A stretch of DNA of 64,000 bases from an uncultured bacterium (GTDB taxonomy: Bacteria; Bacillota; Clostridia; Lachnospirales; Lachnospiraceae). Of the stretch, positions 32,696 to 40,066 are shown in pieces. Under the pieces are notes generated by a model. It had not been told where the DNA came from. It did not search any database and saw only the letters and a list, made by a program, of their open reading frames with translations. Each line of letters starts with the position of its first letter. Within the stretch, counting starts at the first letter, position 1. Position numbers and translations under genes: made by a program. The stretch spans positions 30,950 to 94,949 of the forward strand of contig CAJMQE010000003.1 in assembly GCA_905215405.1 (NCBI GenBank). Direction: 5' to 3'.

Positions 32696-33631
32696 TTATT
32701 CTCTTACCATAACTTCTTTTGCAATAATCTCATCTTTTCGTTTAAGCAGATCATCGCTGAATATGGCTTCTTCAAATTTATCCACACCTACACGGTCCAT
32801 AGCGGATCCAAGACGTTCTTTTTTGTATGCATTTTCCTTGAACCAAAGCATTGTTTTTTCAAGAATAGGTCTGATCTCATCCTCTTTGACCAATCGGTTC
32901 AGAGGAGTACCCATGCGGGATGTCTTACCCCATGTTCCACCAACATAGATCTGGTATAATACTTCGGATTCATGGGCAACAGCCTTAAATGGACAGACAC
33001 CGGTACAGACACCACAGGATCTGCAGATCTCTTCATCGATGTGCATTTTTCCATCGATTAATTTTGCAGCTTTGGAAGGGCATTTCTTTTCTACCTGACA
33101 GACTTTACATCCACGGCACTGTTCAGAATCGTAAACTGGAACACGGTGTCCTTCAATACCAAAATCATTGAGGCTTGGTTTCAGACAGCTGTTTGGACAT
33201 CCGCCAACACAGATCTTAAATTTATGAGGAAGGACAACATCAGTCCAGCCGAGGTAATATTCTTCATACAGATCTGCAGCAAGTTTCTGAGTATCGTAAT
33301 TTCCATACACACAGGTTGTTCCCTTACAGGCAGTGATTGGTCTGATTTTTGCACCGGTACCTCCAAAATGTAGATCGTTCGCAGCTGCAAGATCAATTGC
33401 ATCCTGAATATGTTCATAGGGAATGCCCTGCACTTCTACGCAGAGTCTAGTTGTAAAGATCATTTTACCATTGCCAAATTTCTCAGCGATTTCTGTAATG
33501 ATTTTCATGTCCTGTGCGGAGTAAACAGTTCCTCGTGCAACGATACGACCTGAAAAATTCTGTGTTCCTCTGTTAATTAAAAATCCTTTTCCTTTGACTT
33601 CGGCTATCTGAGCCGCTGTTAATTTTGCCAT
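32696..33631 (-). CDS. Siroheme/4Fe-4S sulfite (nitrite) reductase-like protein with ferredoxin domain
   Basis: Predicted cytoplasmic reductase of 311 residues, the size of AsrC-like and other small anaerobic sulfite reductases. An N-terminal ferredoxin-like half-domain comes first (FLINRGTQNFSGRIVARGT). The siroheme-4Fe-4S cluster cysteines follow in TACKGTTCVYGNYDT and KICVGGCPNSCLKPSLND. An inserted two-cluster ferredoxin domain has CRGCKVCQVEKKCP and CRSCGVCTGVCPFKA. I chose the ATG at 33631 with AAAGGA 7 nt upstream; the frame extends to 33709. It heads an operon with an iron-type importer and a LysR regulator, suggesting sulfur assimilation or sulfite detoxification tied to iron supply. 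Confidence 0.88.
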   Translation of the reverse strand: MAKLTAAQIAEVKGKGFLINRGTQNFSGRIVARGTVYSAQDMKIITEIAEKFGNGKMIFTTRLCVEVQGIPYEHIQDAIDLAAANDLHFGGTGAKIRPITACKGTTCVYGNYDTQKLAADLYEEYYLGWTDVVLPHKFKICVGGCPNSCLKPSLNDFGIEGHRVPVYDSEQCRGCKVCQVEKKCPSKAAKLIDGKMHIDEEICRSCGVCTGVCPFKAVAHESEVLYQIYVGGTWGKTSRMGTPLNRLVKEDEIRPILEKTMLWFKENAYKKERLGSAMDRVGVDKFEEAIFSDDLLKRKDEIIAKEVMVRE

Positions 33632-33720
33632 AATACGTTCCTTTCTTTTGTACAAGATAAGATTTTTTGTTTGTAATTCGTTCAGTTGACTGGAAGAAAA
33701 TGCAAACATTTACTTATCTT

Positions 33721-33804
33721 AGTATAACATCTGGGAGACGTATTGTTCAAATAAGAATCTGTAATGAAACGTATAAGTGAATTGTTATATTATACCATTC
33801 TTAT
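33721..33804 (-). promoter_or_regulatory. Weak promoter and inverted repeat upstream of the siroheme/iron operon
   Basis: On the minus strand TGAACA (33749-33744), a 17-nt spacer, then TATACT (33726-33721). An 8-bp inverted repeat, ATAAGAAT (33751-33758) and ATTCTTAT (33797-33804), lies just upstream of the -35, where a LysR activator would bind. The rest of 33632-34001 is AT-rich and shows nothing else convincing except the leuC ribosome site. Confidence 0.4.
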
Positions 33805-34001
33805 AGGAAATTATTCACAGGAAATGGCTGGAATGGCTACAATACGATACATAACTATATGTTATAGCTAGTATGAATATTATGTATTTGTTTTATACCA
33901 TGGGAAGGAGTATGATGAAGCTATAATAAAAATCAAGATAGACAGGAAATGTGCTGGAACACAGATGACCAGTGCTTTAGACAGAACAGGAGGATATGGA
34001 T

Positions 34002-35264
34002 ATGGGAATGACAATGACACAGAAAATTCTTGCAGCACATGCAGGTTTAAAAGAAGTGAAGGCAGGACAGCTGATTGAGGCAGAACTTGATCTTGTACTT
34101 GGAAATGATATTACATCACCTGTAGCAATCCATGAAATGGATAAAATGAAAAAACAGACGGTTTTTGATAAGGATAAAATCGCACTGGTACCGGATCATT
34201 TTGTACCAAATAAAGATATTAAATCTGCAGAGCATTGCAAATGTGTCCGTGAGTTTGCCATGAAGCATGATATTACGAACTATTTTGAAGTTGGTCAGAT
34301 GGGGATTGAACATGCACTTCTTCCAGAACAGGGTCTGACAGTTGCTGGAGATGTCATCATTGGTGCAGACTCCCACACCTGTACATATGGTGCACTTGGA
34401 GCATTTTCTACAGGAGTTGGTTCTACAGATATGGCAGCTGGTATGGCAACAGGAAAAGCATGGTTTAAAGTACCATCAGCTATAAAGTTCGTATTGACAG
34501 GAAAACCTGCAAAATGGGTCAGTGGTAAAGATATCATCCTTCATATTATCGGTATGATCGGCGTAGATGGAGCACTTTATAAATCTATGGAGTTTGTGGG
34601 GGATGGCATAGCGAACTTATCCATGGATGACAGATTTACAATTGCAAATATGGCAATTGAAGCAGGCGGCAAAAACGGAATTTTTCCTGTTGATCAGGCA
34701 ACAAAGAGTTATATGCAGGAACATTCAAAGAGACCTTATCAGATCTATGAAGCAGATGAGGATGCTGAGTATGATGCGGTCTATACTATCGATCTTGCAC
34801 AGTTGAGACCAACAGTTGCATTTCCTCATCTTCCTGAGAATACGAAGACAATTGATGAGGTTGGAGATGTAAAAATCGATCAGGTAGTTATCGGATCCTG
34901 TACAAATGGTCGTATTGAGGATCTGAGAACGGCTGCGAAGGTACTGGCTGGAAGAAAAGTAGCCAAAGGACTCAGAGTCATTATTATTCCTGCGACACAG
35001 AAGATTTATCTGCAGGCGATCGAGGAAGGGCTGGTTCAGGCATTTGTCAATGCAGGGGCAGTAGTCAGCACACCGACCTGTGGACCTTGCCTTGGAGGAT
35101 ATATGGGAATTCTTGCAGCAGGGGAAAGATGTGTTTCTACAACGAACCGAAATTTTGTCGGCAGAATGGGACATGTGGATTCAGAGGTATATCTTGCAAG
35201 TCCAGCTGTTGCGGCAGCAAGTGCAGTTACAGGCAAGATCAGTTCACCAGAAGAAGTGATGTAA
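34002..35264 (+). CDS. leuC: 3-isopropylmalate dehydratase large subunit
   Basis: Aconitase-family isomerase of leucine synthesis, 420 residues, the length of the archaeal/clostridial-type LeuC. The 4Fe-4S cysteines are visible in VIGSCTNGR and in TCGPCLGGYMG. Substrate-side motifs are IGADSHTCTYGALG and GRMGHVDSEVYLASPAVAAASA. GGAGG lies 8 nt before the ATG at 34002; the in-frame ATG at 33996 is too close. leuD follows after 60 bp. leuA and leuB are not in the window. Relatives acting in homoaconitase or methylmalate pathways exist, so substrate assignment is by context. Confidence 0.93.
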   Translation: MGMTMTQKILAAHAGLKEVKAGQLIEAELDLVLGNDITSPVAIHEMDKMKKQTVFDKDKIALVPDHFVPNKDIKSAEHCKCVREFAMKHDITNYFEVGQMGIEHALLPEQGLTVAGDVIIGADSHTCTYGALGAFSTGVGSTDMAAGMATGKAWFKVPSAIKFVLTGKPAKWVSGKDIILHIIGMIGVDGALYKSMEFVGDGIANLSMDDRFTIANMAIEAGGKNGIFPVDQATKSYMQEHSKRPYQIYEADEDAEYDAVYTIDLAQLRPTVAFPHLPENTKTIDEVGDVKIDQVVIGSCTNGRIEDLRTAAKVLAGRKVAKGLRVIIIPATQKIYLQAIEEGLVQAFVNAGAVVSTPTCGPCLGGYMGILAAGERCVSTTNRNFVGRMGHVDSEVYLASPAVAAASAVTGKISSPEEVM

Positions 35265-35324
35265 TGCGACAGAGCAAAGAGAAATGGTTGAAATGTAAAT
35301 GATGAGCAGAAAGGAAATAGAACT

Positions 35325-35810
35325 ATGAAAGCAGACGGAAAAGTATTTAAATATGGTGATAATGTTGATACAGACGTAATTATACCCGCAAGATATCTGA
35401 ATTCCTCAGATCCTGCAGAACTTGCAACACATTGCATGGAAGATATCGATAAGACATTTGTAAAAAGAGTGAAAAAGGGAGATATCATTGTTGCAGATAA
35501 GAATTTTGGCTGCGGTTCATCGAGGGAACATGCACCAATCGCAATCAAGGCAGCAGGTGTCAGCTGTGTCATAGCAGAAACATTTGCAAGAATCTTCTAT
35601 CGTAATTCCATCAATATCGGACTTCCGATTATCGAGTGCCCAGAGGCAGCAAAAGCAATTGCAGATGGAGATGAAGTAGAAGTGGATTTTGACAGTGGTA
35701 AAATTACAGATCGGACAACTGGCAAATCATTTCAAGGGCAGGCATTTCCTGCATTTATGCAGAAAATCATCAAGGCAGAAGGCCTGATTAACTATATAAA
35801 CCAGAAGTAG
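35325..35810 (+). CDS. leuD: 3-isopropylmalate dehydratase small subunit
   Basis: Swivel-domain subunit (161 residues) that forms the active site with LeuC. Family motifs are FKYGDNVDTDVIIPARYL near the N-terminus, then DKNFGCGSSREHAPIAIKAAG (substrate-binding Ser-Ser-Arg) and ETFARIFYRNSINIGLP. The length is typical of the short clostridial LeuD. AGGAA lies before the ATG. It is co-transcribed with leuC. Confidence 0.95.
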   Translation: MKADGKVFKYGDNVDTDVIIPARYLNSSDPAELATHCMEDIDKTFVKRVKKGDIIVADKNFGCGSSREHAPIAIKAAGVSCVIAETFARIFYRNSINIGLPIIECPEAAKAIADGDEVEVDFDSGKITDRTTGKSFQGQAFPAFMQKIIKAEGLINYINQK

Positions 35811-35970
35811 TATAAAAGCCTGCTGAAAGCAAAAAAGAAGCGGAAAAGAAGTAAAAAGGCAAGCGAAAAATAGGCTGAAAAAAGCAGAAAAGCAGTGAAA
35901 AAAACAAGCAGAAAAGCATACAGAATGTGAAATGACAACAACCGGATATAGGTGAATAGAAAATAATACA
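35811..35970 (+). other. Purine-rich low-complexity intergenic stretch
   Basis: About 160 bp after leuD, very poor in T on the plus strand, with recurring AGCAGAAAAGCA-like words. No gene or promoter is seen. Confidence 0.5.
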
Positions 35971-36007
35971 AAACGCATTTTCAGGAAGAACTGGAGATGC
36001 GTTTTTT
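35971..36007 (+). terminator. Terminator of leuCD
   Basis: AAACGCAT (35971-35978) pairs with ATGCGTTT (35997-36004), extended by an inner imperfect stem, and is followed by TTTTTT. Confidence 0.88.
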
Positions 36008-36028
36008 TGTGTGTTGGAACAGATAGAG

Positions 36029-36052
36029 AAATTTCTATATAGATAGAAATTT
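36029..36052. promoter_or_regulatory. Perfect 10-bp palindrome, operator-like
   Basis: AAATTTCTAT (36029-36038) and ATAGAAATTT (36043-36052) are separated by ATAG. There is no poly-T consistent with a terminator. It lies 250 bp before the chemoreceptor gene. The remainder of 36053-36188 shows only a weak cre-like sequence near 36159. Confidence 0.4.
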
Positions 36053-36188
36053 TATGAAAATAAGAAAGAAGGAATATCGTACATGTAAATAAAAAAGTGC
36101 AAGTTACATAGAAAACATCTGTGTTCCGAAAAAAATAAAATGTTTGAACTATGCTACTTTAAAGCGTTTACGTATCAATGAAATTTGG

Positions 36189-36216
36189 TAAAAAATGAAA
36201 AAAAGTAGTGCGATAG
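36189..36216 (+). promoter_or_regulatory. Possible sigma-D type promoter before the chemoreceptor gene
   Basis: TAAA (36189-36192), a 16-nt spacer, then TGCGATAG (36209-36216), a 5/8 match to GCCGATAT. It is weaker than the sites at 27892 and 62833, but chemoreceptors are standard sigma-D targets. Confidence 0.35.
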
Positions 36217-36303
36217 TACCTGAAATATGGTATGGTAAATACTTAGTCATATTTCGTTTTTACAGAAGATGATTTTTTATAGGAGATTATGAAGGAGGTA
36301 CAA

Positions 36304-38301
36304 ATGAGGAAAAGAAAATTAGGAATAGCAGGGAAGTTGATACTGACGTTCAGTGTTCTACTGCTAGTAATCAATGCAATTGTAATAGGGATAAACAATT
36401 ACAATATGCTGACAACACTGGAAAGTAATGAGGAATCCAAGTTACGTGATGGAGCTTCCAGAATTGCATCCCAGATCAATGCAGAACTTGAAAGCAGGGT
36501 CGAGCTGCTTGAAACTGTGACAAGAAGAACAGAATTGAATCAGTTAGAACCAGGTTCAGCAGAAATGTCTGCATTTCTTTCACAGGAAGGAAAAAATTTA
36601 AATTTTAAAAATATTATTTACGCAGATACTGCAAATAACATTTATGTGTCTACAGGGGTAGAAGATGGTAAATCAGATGCAGCTTATCAGGCCGCGTTAA
36701 AAGGAAATGCTTCTTTTTCAGAACCAATGCAGCGAAGCTCAGGAACGATTATTAATATCGCTGTACCAGTGAAAGATGCCAATGGAAAAGTAATGGCAGT
36801 ACTGATCGGAACACAGGATATTACTGAATTTAGTAAGGTTCTTTCCACATCAGATTATACAAGTTTTATCCTCTCTCAGTCAGGACAGACACTGGCACAT
36901 ACAAATGAGGCAATGCTTCAGACAGATACTCTTGATGATAATATGAAAAAGAATATCGATACCAATGCAAAGAAAAATGAAACGATTCAGCAGCAACTTC
37001 TTGGAAACGACAGTGGATATGAAGAATGGACACTCGAAGAAGATGGTACACAGCAGTATATGGGATATGCAACTATCACACTTACGAACTGGAAGATCGC
37101 CATTCTTGATCCAAAGGAAGAAGTTCAGGCAGCTATTTTAAAACAGACAATAACGAATACTGGAATATCAGTAGCACTGAGTGTCGTTGGTTTTTTACTG
37201 ATTACACTGCTTTCAAAATATATTACAACTGCAATTAAAGGAATCGCAAAACATCTGGATGTATTGGCTGGTGGAGATTTTACGACACCGGTAAATGCAA
37301 AATTACTTGCGTTGAATGATGAAATTGGAATTGCGGCAAATGCAACAGAGCAAATGAGAACTTCTATTTCAGACATTATTGCAGTTCTGAAGGAAAGTAT
37401 TGGAGAACTGGAAAAAAGATCATCTGAACTGGGTTCCGTTTCATTGGAAACACAGCAGAGCACAAGGGGGATTGCGCATGCAACCCATGAAATGTCAGTT
37501 GGTGTACAGGATCAGACAAATGATCTCGCAGATATACTTGAAGTCATGAATGCATTTGGTACAAAGATTCAGAATGTTGTTAATAAAATTGCTGATGTAC
37601 AGGATAAGACACAGCAGGTTGGAACAGAAGTACAGAGTGGAAATGAAAATGCACAGAATCTGAGTGCTTCAGTGGAAAGTGTTACACAGGCTTTTGAAGA
37701 ATTCAGTGAAAAAATTGGCGGCCTGAATGAAAATATTCAGGGGATTACCAATATTACAATGCTGATCAACAATATCGCAGAACAGACAAATCTGCTTGCA
37801 TTAAATGCTTCTATTGAAGCAGCAAGAGCCGGTGATGCCGGAAAAGGATTTGCCGTAGTTGCAGAAGAAATCCGAAAACTGGCTGAACAGTGCAAGGATT
37901 CCGCTGATGAAATCAATAAGATGATCGCAGATGTGGAGCAGGAAACAATGACATTGATCGATCAGAGCTCAGATCTTAATAAAGAACTTGGCGGACAGAT
38001 CACAAGTATCAATGATACAGTTGAATCTTATGGCTCTATGACAGCAACAATTTATCAGATGATCGAAAATATTACAGAGATTTCTGATAAAGTTGTGGAT
38101 ATCGGTCAGGATAAGAATTCAATTATCACAAGAGTAGAAAATGTAACAGCAGTTGGCGAAGAAATTACGGCTTCAACAGAAGAAATTTCAGCAAATGCAG
38201 AACTTGTAAAAGGATCTGCGGATCAGGTAGAACAGTCATCTGTTAATCTTTCCGAAATCTCTAATAAGATCGATCAGGAGATTTCAAAATTTGAAATTTA
38301 A
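36304..38301 (+). CDS. Methyl-accepting chemotaxis protein
   Basis: Transmembrane chemoreceptor of 665 residues that signals through CheA/CheW. TM1 lies at about 12-34 (LILTFSVLLLVINAIVIGI). A ~245-residue extracellular sensor of the Cache type follows (VYVST- and IAVPVKDANGKVMAVLIGTQDI-like segments). TM2 is at about 285-305 and a HAMP domain at about 308-360. A long coiled-coil signalling domain has the hairpin tip EQTNLLALNASIEAARAGDAGKGFAVVA (about 493-520). GGAGG lies 5 nt before the ATG at 36304; the ATG at 36289 is too close to its AGGAG. The ligand is unknown. No other che gene is nearby. Confidence 0.95.
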   Translation: MRKRKLGIAGKLILTFSVLLLVINAIVIGINNYNMLTTLESNEESKLRDGASRIASQINAELESRVELLETVTRRTELNQLEPGSAEMSAFLSQEGKNLNFKNIIYADTANNIYVSTGVEDGKSDAAYQAALKGNASFSEPMQRSSGTIINIAVPVKDANGKVMAVLIGTQDITEFSKVLSTSDYTSFILSQSGQTLAHTNEAMLQTDTLDDNMKKNIDTNAKKNETIQQQLLGNDSGYEEWTLEEDGTQQYMGYATITLTNWKIAILDPKEEVQAAILKQTITNTGISVALSVVGFLLITLLSKYITTAIKGIAKHLDVLAGGDFTTPVNAKLLALNDEIGIAANATEQMRTSISDIIAVLKESIGELEKRSSELGSVSLETQQSTRGIAHATHEMSVGVQDQTNDLADILEVMNAFGTKIQNVVNKIADVQDKTQQVGTEVQSGNENAQNLSASVESVTQAFEEFSEKIGGLNENIQGITNITMLINNIAEQTNLLALNASIEAARAGDAGKGFAVVAEEIRKLAEQCKDSADEINKMIADVEQETMTLIDQSSDLNKELGGQITSINDTVESYGSMTATIYQMIENITEISDKVVDIGQDKNSIITRVENVTAVGEEITASTEEISANAELVKGSADQVEQSSVNLSEISNKIDQEISKFEI

Positions 38302-38415
38302 TCCTTGCTAACAGAGGTAAAGACCAGTGTTAAAAATATCATGATCATTGCTAACAGAGGTAAAGATCAGTGTTAAAGAGATCATGACCAGTGCTAACAG
38401 AGGTAAGATCGAGGG
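38302..38415 (+). repeat. Tandem 43-bp direct repeat after the chemoreceptor gene
   Basis: GCTAACAGAGGTAA starts at 38307, 38350 and 38393, an exact 43-bp period. Two full copies differ at a few positions and a third is partial. The array begins immediately after the stop codon. Confidence 0.88.
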
Positions 38416-38461
38416 AAAAGAGATAAGCTGATTAGAACCTAAATATAGAAATTACATATCG

Positions 38462-38499
38462 AAAGAAAAAAGACCGGTTCAGAGATTTCTGAGCCGGTT
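38462..38499 (-). terminator. Terminator overlapping the end of the AP2/HNH-like gene
   Basis: On the minus strand ACCGGCTCAGA (38498-38488) pairs with TCTGAACCGGT (38483-38473), one mismatch, followed by C and six T. The stop codon of the gene (38479-38481) lies in the 3' arm. It may also terminate plus-strand reads weakly. Confidence 0.85.
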
Positions 38500-39288
38500 T
38501 GATATTTTAACGGAATTATAAATAGAAGCATATTCAATAGAACTGGTATCTTCGAGATAATTCGTCGTATAGTTTTTGCCAAGTCCTTTGGCATGCAGGA
38601 GGTCGACCGCTTTATTATAAGCAATGGCGGCCTCTTTTTCTGTTGGATACACGCCAACAACAAAATCGCCATTAATATGGATCCTGACTTTGTAGGCAGT
38701 CAGACCGTTTTTAATGATTTGCTGTACACCGGTATACGGATTGATGATTTCAATATTGGCATAGCGGTAATCATTGGAGTCTCCGTTACAGAAGATGTAA
38801 TCGCGCCCACACACGGCGTGATTGCGAATTCCGAAGCGAAACAGGATACTGGTCTGCATTCCATGGTCATTCACGAACAAATACCCGTTTCGTGCCATGA
38901 TTTTGTGGTTCGAATAATAGAACAGATCATCAACATCAAATAAAAGATGCCTTACTGGAGACAGAAAGTATATAAAGTGCGTTTTAACCAAATAGATTGG
39001 TGTCTTTATATAGATGCCGGAATCACGGAAATTATGTAAAATGATCCATTTTTCAAAAGAAAGTAGCGAGTCAGACGGGTAAGCAACATGATAAGTTACG
39101 GTGTCAATCGCATTTTCTGATGACGGAGCGTGAAGAATTCTATCAGCCTGCTGATAAGCGAGAGATGCATTCTCTGGATCCGTAAAGCTGCCAAGACTGA
39201 CGTGCTTGTTGCGGTACGTGATGGAAACTCTGTAATATTCCTGATTGTCGCTGGTTAATGCCCGGTATACGCCACGTGGTAAAGCCAT
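38479..39288 (-). CDS. AP2/HNH-like DNA-binding protein, probably a domesticated homing-type nuclease
   Basis: A 269-residue protein with two AP2-like beta-sheet DNA-binding domains. One is near the N-terminus (GVYRALTSDNQEYYRVSITY, then KHVSLGSFTDPENASLAYQQA). One is at about 195-240 (AYKVRIHINGDFVVGVYPTE, then KEAAIAYNKAVDLLH). Between them, AVCGRDYIFCNGDSNDYRYANIEII has the layout of an HNH nuclease core (H..D..NGxxxDNRxxNL), but the catalytic histidine and Asp-His pair are not conserved. GGAG lies 6 nt before the ATG at 39288. It stands alone with its own promoter (TATACT on the minus strand near 39336) and terminator. A regulatory DNA-binding role is inference. Confidence 0.75.
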   Translation of the reverse strand: MALPRGVYRALTSDNQEYYRVSITYRNKHVSLGSFTDPENASLAYQQADRILHAPSSENAIDTVTYHVAYPSDSLLSFEKWIILHNFRDSGIYIKTPIYLVKTHFIYFLSPVRHLLFDVDDLFYYSNHKIMARNGYLFVNDHGMQTSILFRFGIRNHAVCGRDYIFCNGDSNDYRYANIEIINPYTGVQQIIKNGLTAYKVRIHINGDFVVGVYPTEKEAAIAYNKAVDLLHAKGLGKNYTTNYLEDTSSIEYASIYNSVKISNRLRNL

Positions 39289-39502
39289 TTTGTTCTCCTT
39301 TGTAAGATTCATTTTGTCTCAATAAATATATAAAAAGTATACCATATTTCGTATATCGTGGAAACAAAAAAATAATGGAGTAAAAAGAAGCGAAAAGAGA
39401 TGTTGATACACAATTGAAATCAGAACTAGAATGAGAGCAAAAAAACAAAACGACCGTCAGACAAATTCTACCATAAAAATACTTTAATAAGCTAAATTGC
39501 TA

Positions 39503-39532
39503 TTGTCTTTGTGCGGGCAGTTGTTGTATAAT
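39503..39532 (+). promoter_or_regulatory. Promoter of yhcH-thrC
   Basis: TTGTCT (39503-39508), an 18-nt spacer, then TATAAT (39527-39532), 58 bp before the first ATG. Confidence 0.72.
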
Positions 39533-39589
39533 GATAAAAGACATTTTATACAAAAACATTTATACAACATATTTAAAGGAGATACAGTT

Positions 39590-40048
39590 ATGATTTTTGA
39601 TTCATTAAAGAACATTGGATTTTACAAAGGATTAAACGATCGTTATGCCAAGGCTGTTGAATTTCTTTCACAGGAAAATCTTGCAGATCTTGAAAACGGC
39701 AAATATGAAATCGATGGAAAGAACGTTTATGCAAACGTTATGGAATATGACACAATTTCATGGGAAGATGCTAATTATGAAGCACATAAGCACTACACAG
39801 ATATTCAGTGCATTTTAAAGGGTGAGGAATTAATGAGCTTTGAGCCAACAGAAAACCTCAAACCAAATATGGAATATAATGCTGAAAAGGATGTTACAAA
39901 ATTTACAGATGAGATCCACGGCATTGATTTCGTAGTTCGTGCTGGCGAATACCTTATTTTCCAGCCACAGGACGGACACAAACCAAAGGCAATGAACGGT
40001 CAGCCTTGTCATGTTAAGAAAGTAGTTGTAAAAATTAAAGAAGATTAG
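39590..40048 (+). CDS. YhcH/YjgK/YiaL family protein
   Basis: Small cupin-like protein (DUF386) of 152 residues whose relatives occur with sialic acid and other sugar pathways (NanQ, EbgC) as anomerase or metal-binding proteins. Family blocks are the N-terminal MIFDSLKNIGFYKGL, the middle WEDANYEAHKHYTDIQCIL containing metal-binding His residues, and the C-terminal YLIFQPQDGHKPKAM. AAAGGAG lies 8 nt before the ATG at 39590. It is co-transcribed with thrC (18 bp apart), an unexpected partner for a sugar anomerase. Its role here is unknown. Confidence 0.9.
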   Translation: MIFDSLKNIGFYKGLNDRYAKAVEFLSQENLADLENGKYEIDGKNVYANVMEYDTISWEDANYEAHKHYTDIQCILKGEELMSFEPTENLKPNMEYNAEKDVTKFTDEIHGIDFVVRAGEYLIFQPQDGHKPKAMNGQPCHVKKVVVKIKED

Positions 40049-40066
40049 GATTAGGTGGTAGAATTC

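Noticed and set aside
36159..36172. Catabolite-response (cre) site TTAAAGCGTTTACG
   Set aside because: Two mismatches to the consensus at conserved positions and AT-rich surroundings; likely chance.
38302..38415. CRISPR array
   Set aside because: The 43-bp copies are contiguous with no unique spacers, and no cas genes are present. The same holds for the arrays at 21813, 43374 and 56951.
38479..39288. Active mobile homing element
   Set aside because: The HNH catalytic residues appear lost, no intron or inserted host gene is seen, and the gene has ordinary chromosomal signals.
36220..39350. Shared GAAATATGGTAT word upstream of the chemoreceptor and the AP2/HNH-like gene
   Set aside because: A single 12-base match in 64 kb of AT-rich DNA on both strands is expected by chance.
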